From contig DCDC01000177.1 in NCBI GenBank assembly GCA_002316225.1, positions 1 to 7,362 on the forward strand: a stretch of DNA of 7,362 nucleotides. Direction: 5' to 3'. A program made the position numbers and the translations under genes. Position 1 is the stretch's first letter, and the number at the start of each line of letters is the position of its first letter. The notes below the pieces were generated by a model. It had not been told where the DNA came from and made no database searches. It saw only the letters and a program-made list of their open reading frames with translations. Below, piece after piece: positions 1 to 6,068 of this stretch. This DNA comes from Firmicutes bacterium UBA1065. Its GTDB lineage: Bacteria; Bacillota; Clostridia; Tissierellales; Sedimentibacteraceae.

Positions 1-11
1 GGATATTCATA

Positions 12-21
12 GCAATGACAC
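12..21. repeat. possible edge of a dispersed hairpin repeat
   Basis: The ten bases GCAATGACAC here recur exactly at 1083-1092, inside the repeat-rich intergenic region. A GCAATGAC end is typical of one arm of the dispersed GTCATTGC/GTCATTCTGAG hairpin repeats seen elsewhere in this window. It lies just past the stop codon of the FAH gene, where such repeats often sit, and the rest of the element would lie to the left of the window. The match is short and could be chance. Confidence 0.3.
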
Positions 22-24
22 AAT

Positions 25-909
25 TTATTTAATGGTGTTCGAAAGGGTTCCGATTCCTTCGATTACACAGTCGACCTTGTCACCGGGTTTAAGAAATCTC
101 GGCGGATTGAAACCTGCTCCCACTCCTGAGGGGGTGCCCGTAAGAATTATGTCACCGGGATAGAGGGTTATACCGGTGGTAAGGTCGCTTATTATGGCGG
201 GAATGTCAAAAATCATGTCCCCGGTATTGCCCTTTTGCCTAAGCTCATCGTTTACGAAGCATTGAATTTTTAACCTGGGAGGGAAAGCTATATCTGATTT
301 ATGTACGATATAGGGTCCTATGGGGCAGAAGGTATCGAAGGATTTGCCCATGTACCACTGAACGTGGGCTGTTTGAACGTCCCTGGCTGAGATGTCATTT
401 GCGATTGAATATCCGAATATGCAGCTTTCTGCTTCTTCCGGCGGAACATTCTTGCATTTCTTGCCTATTATTACGGCTAATTCAGCTTCATAGTCCAGGT
501 GTTTAACAACATTGGAATGTGAATCCACATATTCCCCATGACCGATGGCGGGACAAGCAAGTTTGCTGAAATAAATGGGTTTTTGGGGCACACCGGCAAC
601 TGCGGTTTTTAAACTGTCAACTTCCTTAACGTGTTCAAAATAATTCTTGCCCAAGGCAAATACGTTCCTTTTGGGGTAGGGGATGGGGGATAAAACTTTA
701 ACCTCACTCAGCTTGATTGTCTCCTTGCATGTATTAATCATTCCTTTTATTTCATTAAGCTCAAGAGTATCAAACTTTTCAATGACACCGATCATGTCCA
801 GATCCCCGGCAGACTGAAATACTTTTGAAGCAGGTATGATGGCGGTTTTTTCTTCGTTGAGAAAACCTGCAGCTGTTTTGTTATTATGGGTATAAGTCAA
901 TAAAATCAT
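25..909 (-). CDS. fumarylacetoacetate hydrolase (FAH) family protein, acylpyruvase/isomerase type
   Basis: This complete 294-residue protein belongs to the FAH superfamily: metal-dependent cytoplasmic enzymes that cleave, decarboxylate or tautomerise short oxo-acids such as acylpyruvates, oxaloacetate, or 2-hydroxy-diene-dioates from aromatic catabolism. The core is well preserved. DYEAE (139-143) supplies two glutamate metal ligands (E141, E143) and NDISARD (171-177) supplies the aspartate ligand D172. GKSFDTFCPIGP (188-199) and TGTPSGVG (257-264) are the usual active-site stretches. GKNYFEHVKE (87-96) matches the lid helix carrying the His-Glu dyad of FAHD1-like members (H93, E96). Residues 1-70 form a diverged N-terminal domain. 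The start is the ATG at 907-909, which has GGAGGT five or so bases upstream. A TTG four codons further out overlaps that ribosome site and is unlikely to be used. The gene is divergent from the giant gene. Family membership is very secure; the substrate cannot be read from sequence. Confidence 0.93.
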   Translation of the reverse strand: MILLTYTHNNKTAAGFLNEEKTAIIPASKVFQSAGDLDMIGVIEKFDTLELNEIKGMINTCKETIKLSEVKVLSPIPYPKRNVFALGKNYFEHVKEVDSLKTAVAGVPQKPIYFSKLACPAIGHGEYVDSHSNVVKHLDYEAELAVIIGKKCKNVPPEEAESCIFGYSIANDISARDVQTAHVQWYMGKSFDTFCPIGPYIVHKSDIAFPPRLKIQCFVNDELRQKGNTGDMIFDIPAIISDLTTGITLYPGDIILTGTPSGVGAGFNPPRFLKPGDKVDCVIEGIGTLSNTIK

Positions 910-913
910 AAAG

Positions 914-919
914 ACCTCC
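914..919 (-). promoter_or_regulatory. Shine-Dalgarno site of the FAH gene
   Basis: Read on the minus strand this is GGAGGT, followed by four bases (CTTT) and then ATG. It fixes the start of the FAH gene at position 909 rather than at the upstream in-frame TTG (919-921), which would lie within or before the ribosome site. Confidence 0.8.
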
Positions 920-939
920 AATAATTTGTTTAAAAATAG

Positions 940-968
940 ACTATAATATAATCAAACCGCATTTTCAA
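940..968 (-). promoter_or_regulatory. sigma-A-type promoter of the FAH gene
   Basis: On the minus strand TTGAAA (963-968) and TATAGT (940-945) are separated by exactly 17 bases in an AT-rich stretch. This gives a predicted start of transcription near 933 and a leader of about 25 bases before the ATG at 909. Other overlapping TA-rich hexamers in 942-953 could also serve as the -10 box, so the exact register is uncertain. Confidence 0.55.
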
Positions 969-1004
969 GAATAACATGCGCAGAAATGTCGCTTTGAGCC
1001 CTTA

Positions 1005-1066
1005 GTCATTCTGAGCGTAAGCGAAGAATTGCATGAGATCCTTCGGGCTAAAGCCCTCAGGATGAC
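1005..1066. repeat. dispersed imperfect-palindrome repeat, full copy
   Basis: The element opens with GTCATTCTGAG and closes with CTCAGGATGAC, which pair as near-perfect terminal inverted repeats. Inside, GCGAAG (1021-1026) faces CTTCG (1041-1045). The right arm carries a small extra stem, GGGC-TAAA-GCCC (1045-1056), with no counterpart on the left. It could fold as one long hairpin in either orientation. The arms recur at 1098-1127 and 7286-7349, so this is a family. There is no reading frame of note and no T-run that would make it a classical terminator. It resembles the non-coding intergenic hairpin elements found in many copies in Clostridia and other bacteria. Confidence 0.8.
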
Positions 1067-1082
1067 AAAAGGGGTATTTATT

Positions 1083-1127
1083 GCAATGACACCGATTGTC
1101 AACTTGAGCGTAAGCGAAGGATCTCAT
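1083..1127. repeat. degenerate composite copy of the dispersed repeat
   Basis: GCAATGAC (1083-1090) looks like the closing arm of one unit. GTCAACTTGAGCG at 1098 starts another, continuing as TAAGCGAAGGATCTCAT to 1127 and matching the left arm of the full copy at 1005 with few changes, including an identical TTGAGCG/CTGAGCG-TAAGCGAAG core. A matching right arm is not clearly present downstream; GCGGGATG at 1137-1144 may be its decayed remnant. Another weak echo, GTCGCTTTGAGC, lies at 989-1000. The region therefore appears to be a small pile-up of repeat units. Confidence 0.55.
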
Positions 1128-1134
1128 TAATTTA

Positions 1135-1163
1135 TTGCGGGATGGGTGGCCTTGTGTTATAAT
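1135..1163 (+). promoter_or_regulatory. extended -10 promoter of the giant gene and operon
   Basis: TATAAT at 1158-1163 is a consensus -10 box preceded by TG at 1155-1156 (extended -10, TGnTATAAT). TTGCGG at 1135-1140 lies exactly 17 bases upstream as a partial -35 box. Transcription would begin near 1170, leaving about 24 bases of leader with the ribosome site at 1182. This promoter rules out the in-frame GTG at 1146 as the start codon, since it would lie upstream of the transcript. The -35 box adjoins the degenerate repeat copy. Confidence 0.7.
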
Positions 1164-1181
1164 CTTGAAAACGATATTTGC

Positions 1182-1187
1182 AGGAGG
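1182..1187 (+). promoter_or_regulatory. Shine-Dalgarno site of the giant gene
   Basis: AGGAGG, a perfect anti-16S match, lies six bases before the ATG at 1194-1196. It selects that ATG over the in-frame GTGs at 1146 and 1188; the latter directly abuts the site. Confidence 0.85.
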
Positions 1188-1193
1188 GTGAGC

Positions 1194-4100
1194 ATGATCA
1201 GGTCCGTATTAAATGAGTTACATAAGCAAATAATATATGATTTGACTGAGAAGGAATTTCTAAAAAACACAGGCATTTCCGAAGAGAAAATGCTGTCTTA
1301 TCTGATAAACAATAAATTTCTGAAGAACCTGTCAAACTTTATCAATAAAGAATCAATCACATGCCAAAATGTCCTTGATATGTGTGCGGATATTTTAAAC
1401 TCCCGGCAGGCTGAGCCTCCGGAGGGCTGGATGGCATACGCCTTTCAGTATGTGTTGAACAAGTCTTTTCCGGATGCGGTTACAATAAAGCTTAATCCCA
1501 TATACGAGGTTCCGGTTATCATCTACCTCCAAATATTGAGAAGCGTTACAAAGTTCTCACAGGAAAACGGCTTTGGCTCGGTGCCCAAATTTGAATTCTT
1601 AACCGATGATGAAATCAGGGACCTCCCCAACAAGAAGGAATACAGGACTTTTTTGGATGTGTTCGATAAAAATTATGTATACGAGCTCATGATGCTTGAC
1701 GGGGAAGTTAACGGTTACAATACCTTAAGCCATGTTTCCCTGGTACATTATGTTGCTGTCCATGTGGCAAGGCAGATAAAAAGGGCAGGTCTTGAAGTTA
1801 ACCTTGGCCTCGTTTCCGGCTCTGCCGCCGGTCACGACATAGGAAAATACGGGTGCAAGGGTCTGGAAAAAAGAAGGGTTGCATATCTTCATTACTATTA
1901 TACGGACCAATGGTTTTTAAAATACAATATGCCGGGAATCGGACTTATAGCGGCCAATCACTCGACCTGGGACCTGGAGCTTGAAAACTTGTCCTTGGAA
2001 TCCCTCCTCCTCATTTATGCCGATTTCAGGGTAAGGAACAAAAAGACCGAAAAGGGAGAAGAAATGCATATATTTTCTTTGACCGATTCCTTTGAAATAA
2101 TTCTTAAAAAATTAGACAATGTGGATGAAGCCAAGGAAAAGAGGTATATAAGGGTTTATTCCAAGCTGAAGGATTTTGAAGAATTCCTGGTAAGCAAGGG
2201 AGTAAACACGGACTTAAGCTCTCTTCAGCCCAAACTAATCAAACCGGTGGATTATGCCCTCATAGACGGTTACGAAGTTGTGAAAAATTTCAAGTATAAA
2301 GCTTTTGAACACAATATTCCCCTGATGAGCAAGTTAAACAACGAAGTAATCTTTACCGACATGATTGAAGCAGCCAGAAGCGAGACGGACTGGAAAAACA
2401 TAAGGGCCTATTTAAATATTCTGGAGGAGTACTCCATATATTTGTCTCAAAAGGAAAAGCTCTTTGCCTTAAGCTTCCTATACGAACTTTTGGTTCACAG
2501 GGAAGGGGACATAAGGAAACAGGCAGCGATTTTGATGGGGAAAATAATCGTTCATTACGATTTGGAATATACAAAGGAAATACCTGAAGACGTCAAGATA
2601 AAACAAACTGAGGAGAATGCCGGCTTGTCCCTGTGGGATAAGTTCCTTGGTCTCTTCCTGGACCCGGGCTACAAGGTAACCGACAAGCAGAAGGAATGGA
2701 TAGGCTACTCCTTAAGGGTATTTGTTGATTCAGTCATCAATTCTCCAAAGAATTTATCGAAAAAGGAATACCTGGAAGTATTCTTAAAGCACCTCCAGGG
2801 TGACATAACAGATGAAACGGCCAAATTCAACAGTTTGAACTCTCTTTTGAGCATTCCTGCTGACCTTTACAGGGAAGATCAGCTTATCTTTGTATTAAGG
2901 TTTTCAGTAAGATTCATCAGGGAACCTTCTTACAGCATAAGGCTCATGGCGGCCCAGTTCCTGCTGAAGGCTGTAAAACAGATAAAGGTTAAAGGTCAAT
3001 GCCTTGAGGATATATTGGATGTGATTTCGGAATTTTCTCCCGATGAAGGCTTGTGCATGAATTATTTGAAATTCAAGATTGGGGAATGCTTGAAGGCACC
3101 CGAGTCCCTGCTCAAAAAATATTCCTCCCTCTTGTCGGGCAACTGGTACAAGACATCGGATATTTTCCTGAACAATTTGAAGGCGGCAACCCCCTGGAAC
3201 GTAAAAACCATAAGTATAGATTACATAATGGAGAACCTTTCTCAGAAAAACGAGCTGGCTCTTCTTCAGACCGCAACCCACCTGGCAAACCTTGTAAAAG
3301 TAAGCGCCATGGAATCGGTCAGAAACAAGGCAGGCAACTCCCTGGTTGAGTTGGGTCCCATGCTGACCATAGACCAGAGAAACGAAATAGCCTTTGAGTT
3401 ATTAAAGGGTCTTGAAATAGATGAAATGCAGTATGCCAAGTACATTCCAGAATACTTGGGGCGGTTTGCCTTGCTTTTATCTCCCAAGGAGCTGGATGAG
3501 TTTATTACCGACTTAAAAAATATATACAATAATTCAAGCGAGAGGTCCAGCGCCCTGGTTATTCACACCTTTGGAATAATGGTCCAGTACTATCCCGAAT
3601 ATAAGGAAAGGTTCGGGGAGGACAACGGCGTCATAGAAAAAAGACTCATAAGAATGCTGGGAATAATTTTGGGAGGCCTTGCCAACTTTAACTCCCAGGT
3701 TAAGCAGGAAACATTTTTGGTTATAGGCCAGTATATTTTCGGGTCCAAGGTATTGGACCTCAAGCAAAAGCACAAGATATTCTCCCTCATCTGCAAGAAA
3801 CTCCTGACCCTGATAAGCGAGAAGGAGTTGACCGAGCTGTTCTTTTTCAATAACTCCGCCTCCTTTAATCACATATACAGGTTTATAAGCGACTACGAAT
3901 TTTTCTTTGGTAAATTCGATATTAAAGAAAACAAACGCCTGGCCTTTTTCCCCGGCACCTTTGACCCCTTTTCACTGAGCCACAAGGGAATAGTGAAGGA
4001 AATAAGAAATTTAGGTTTTGACGTATATTTGGCAGTGGATGAGTTTTCATGGTCAAAGAAAGTTCAGCCCAGGATGATAAGAAGGCAAATAATCAATATG

Positions 4101-6068
4101 TCAATAGCGGATGAGTTGGGGGTATTCCTGTTTTCCGACGACATACCGGTGAATCTTGCAAACAATGATGATTTGAAGGTATTGAAGTCCCTCTTTCCCA
4201 ACAAGGATATCTATATAGTAGTGGGAAGCGACGTTATAATAAATGCGACCGCCTACAAGAACAGGCCCACAAAAAATTCCATCCACTATTTTAACCACAT
4301 TGTTTTTAAGAGGGCCAAGGATGTTTTGACCGAAGAAGCCATCCAAAAGACAGAAAAAGCAAAAAGCAAGATAAAGGGAACCCTTATAGAGCTTCAGCTT
4401 CCCCTTTACCTGGAGGATATAAGTTCAAGCCAGATAAGGGAAAACATAGATAACAACAGGGACATATCCAACCTGATTGACCCCATGGCTCAAAATTTCA
4501 TATATGACAGGAATTTGTACATCAGGGAGCCCTTGAACAAGACAGTTCTGAAGACTAAGCCCTTTGCCATTGAAATCATAGAGGAAATCAGCAAAAAAGT
4601 CCTTGACCAAATTGGTTATGAGGTTCTTAAGGAAAAGGACCTCTATGAAAAAATCGGGGAAAGTCTTGACTCAAAAAATATCAAACTCCTTATTATAAGG
4701 GATGCCAAGAACAATAACATGCTTGGCTTTTCGGCATTCCACAAGATAAGCACTTCCGATGTTTACCCTGAGTTTAAGAGCTCCTATATAGCAAATTATG
4801 TGAGAGAAAAAACCTCGGGAAGGATCATAGTGGTAGACGGGATATTTGCGGCTCCGGACAGTGCCTATGACAATATGGAGCAGATACTTATCACGGAAAC
4901 CTTGGCTCACTGCATAAAGAATGATTTTACTTATGCCTTGTACAATAATTCCATAACCGGGTCTGACAGCCCTCAACTGTTGGAAACCTTAAACCTTCAG
5001 GGATTTTTCAGGATTCATGATGAAAGCACCCGGAAAACCGTATATGGGGTAGACATGAAGTTTCCCATATGCCTTACCCTCAATATGGAAAGTTTCCTGA
5101 AGGAGCCCTTTAACAAGAACCAATATGTTTACAGGGCAATTTCCCGCTCCAGGAAAAGGCTGCAAAAAGTAATGACCGAGCTCTATCCGGGCAGTCTTGT
5201 CTTGTCCATGGATAATGACATGATTAACCAAATCCTTATAAACAAGATATGCAGCATGAACAAGGTGCCCAACGAGCCCCAGGAGCCGAGAGTATTGGGA
5301 GAAAACATGGTGGTGCCTTTCGGGAATGTATTAAAGGGTATGGTGGTACCCAACACCATTACCAAATCCCTGCATACTGAAAAAGTATATTCTTTTGATA
5401 CCACCAAATTTAAAATAATGGAATATCCCTTTTATTCTCCCATAGAAAATCAGATAAGAACCATAGAGTCCTTTAAAAAGCCCGTGATTTTGGTGGATGA
5501 CCTCCTCCATAAGGGCTACAGGATAAAAGAAATAGACCCCATCCTGAAAAAACACAATATTCACGTAAAGAAAATAATAGTCGGAGTATTGTCAGGCAGG
5601 GGCAAGGACTTGATGGATATACAGGGAAGGGAAGCAGACTGCGCCTATTATATTCCCAACCTGAGGCTGTGGTTCAATGAGAACCTGATGTACCCATTTT
5701 TAGGGGGAGACGGCATATGGGTTGAAAATGAAAATAACACCAATCTGATTCCATCAATAAATTTGATACTTCCCTTTTATTCGCCCATGTTCATAAGGGG
5801 GGCTTCCAAGGAAGCAATCTACAATCTTTCAATGGTTTGCCTGGAAAATGCCAAGCACATTCTCCTGGCCCTGGAAAAGGAATACAAGGAGATATTCGAA
5901 AGGAACCTTACCGTCAAAAGGCTGGGAGAAGTCCTTTTGTCGCCCAGGCTGCCTTACCTGGGAGATAACATTTATTTTGATCTTAACAAGGAAGCATCAG
6001 GTTTCATGGATGTTATCATTATGTCCCTGGCTAAACTGGAAAGGATTATAAAAGATGGTTTACTATAA
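1194..6068 (+). CDS. giant multidomain protein: HD, HEAT-like, NadD-like nucleotidyltransferase, GNAT-like and PRTase-like regions
   Basis: This is a 1624-residue, apparently soluble protein of unknown role. Residues 1-165 are helical and unrecognised. Residues 170-310 form an HD metal-phosphohydrolase domain: H180, H214-D215 in HDIGK, H233, H256 and D277 fit the H...HD...H...H...D pattern. Residues about 375-890 look like HEAT repeats, with D/x-x-R-x-x-A turns near 439-443, 583 and 710. Residues 915-1112 resemble NadD/cytidylyltransferases: GTFDPFSLSHKG (921-932), GSD (1011-1013), ISSSQIR (1076-1082) and a closing YDRNLY (1104-1109). The first His of HxGH is Ser927 and the Gly is Ser929. Residues 1130-1300 may be a GNAT-like fold without a clear acetyl-CoA loop. 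Residues 1365-1540 resemble a type I phosphoribosyltransferase, with the PRPP-loop-like VILVDDLLHKGYR (1431-1443) and conserved-looking PFLGGDGIW (1501-1509). The C-terminus is helical. The start is set by the promoter and ribosome site. HD and NadD-like assignments are firm, PRTase moderate, GNAT tentative. Confidence 0.85.
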   Translation: MIRSVLNELHKQIIYDLTEKEFLKNTGISEEKMLSYLINNKFLKNLSNFINKESITCQNVLDMCADILNSRQAEPPEGWMAYAFQYVLNKSFPDAVTIKLNPIYEVPVIIYLQILRSVTKFSQENGFGSVPKFEFLTDDEIRDLPNKKEYRTFLDVFDKNYVYELMMLDGEVNGYNTLSHVSLVHYVAVHVARQIKRAGLEVNLGLVSGSAAGHDIGKYGCKGLEKRRVAYLHYYYTDQWFLKYNMPGIGLIAANHSTWDLELENLSLESLLLIYADFRVRNKKTEKGEEMHIFSLTDSFEIILKKLDNVDEAKEKRYIRVYSKLKDFEEFLVSKGVNTDLSSLQPKLIKPVDYALIDGYEVVKNFKYKAFEHNIPLMSKLNNEVIFTDMIEAARSETDWKNIRAYLNILEEYSIYLSQKEKLFALSFLYELLVHREGDIRKQAAILMGKIIVHYDLEYTKEIPEDVKIKQTEENAGLSLWDKFLGLFLDPGYKVTDKQKEWIGYSLRVFVDSVINSPKNLSKKEYLEVFLKHLQGDITDETAKFNSLNSLLSIPADLYREDQLIFVLRFSVRFIREPSYSIRLMAAQFLLKAVKQIKVKGQCLEDILDVISEFSPDEGLCMNYLKFKIGECLKAPESLLKKYSSLLSGNWYKTSDIFLNNLKAATPWNVKTISIDYIMENLSQKNELALLQTATHLANLVKVSAMESVRNKAGNSLVELGPMLTIDQRNEIAFELLKGLEIDEMQYAKYIPEYLGRFALLLSPKELDEFITDLKNIYNNSSERSSALVIHTFGIMVQYYPEYKERFGEDNGVIEKRLIRMLGIILGGLANFNSQVKQETFLVIGQYIFGSKVLDLKQKHKIFSLICKKLLTLISEKELTELFFFNNSASFNHIYRFISDYEFFFGKFDIKENKRLAFFPGTFDPFSLSHKGIVKEIRNLGFDVYLAVDEFSWSKKVQPRMIRRQIINMSIADELGVFLFSDDIPVNLANNDDLKVLKSLFPNKDIYIVVGSDVIINATAYKNRPTKNSIHYFNHIVFKRAKDVLTEEAIQKTEKAKSKIKGTLIELQLPLYLEDISSSQIRENIDNNRDISNLIDPMAQNFIYDRNLYIREPLNKTVLKTKPFAIEIIEEISKKVLDQIGYEVLKEKDLYEKIGESLDSKNIKLLIIRDAKNNNMLGFSAFHKISTSDVYPEFKSSYIANYVREKTSGRIIVVDGIFAAPDSAYDNMEQILITETLAHCIKNDFTYALYNNSITGSDSPQLLETLNLQGFFRIHDESTRKTVYGVDMKFPICLTLNMESFLKEPFNKNQYVYRAISRSRKRLQKVMTELYPGSLVLSMDNDMINQILINKICSMNKVPNEPQEPRVLGENMVVPFGNVLKGMVVPNTITKSLHTEKVYSFDTTKFKIMEYPFYSPIENQIRTIESFKKPVILVDDLLHKGYRIKEIDPILKKHNIHVKKIIVGVLSGRGKDLMDIQGREADCAYYIPNLRLWFNENLMYPFLGGDGIWVENENNTNLIPSINLILPFYSPMFIRGASKEAIYNLSMVCLENAKHILLALEKEYKEIFERNLTVKRLGEVLLSPRLPYLGDNIYFDLNKEASGFMDVIIMSLAKLERIIKDGLL
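6038..6045 (+). promoter_or_regulatory. ribosome site for the dehydrogenase-like gene inside the giant gene
   Basis: GGAAAGGA lies nine bases before the ATG at 6055, within the last codons of the giant gene. It is weaker than the other two ribosome sites in the window, which fits reinitiation by ribosomes terminating at 6068. It supports the 6055 start over the internal ATG at 6094, which has no well-spaced site. Confidence 0.5.

Noticed and set aside
1005..1127. CRISPR array or riboswitch in the divergent intergenic region
   Set aside because: The repeated units are palindromic, of unequal length and not separated by regular spacers. They end before the promoter of the giant gene, so they would not be in its transcript as a leader element.
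2904..3281. Minus-strand open frame of 125 codons and an overlapping plus-strand frame at 3053-3349
   Set aside because: Both are enclosed in the giant gene in other frames, and the translations show no recognisable domain. The giant gene continues without disturbance through this stretch.
3534..3872. Minus-strand open frame of 112 codons opposite the giant gene
   Set aside because: It lies wholly inside the HEAT-like coding region, has no promoter or ribosome site that I can see, and another overlapping minus-strand frame covers the same stretch. It is a shadow of the real gene.
5848..6051. Plus-strand 67-codon frame near the end of the giant gene
   Set aside because: It is out of frame and fully contained in the giant gene, Trp/Pro/Arg-rich in an unstructured way, and without a suitable ribosome site.
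1194..6068. Giant frame as an artefact of several genes fused by sequencing error
   Set aside because: There is one continuous frame with uniform codon use, no internal strong ribosome site at the domain borders that I noticed, and linkers that read as normal protein. A natural multidomain gene is simpler, though read-level checking would settle it.
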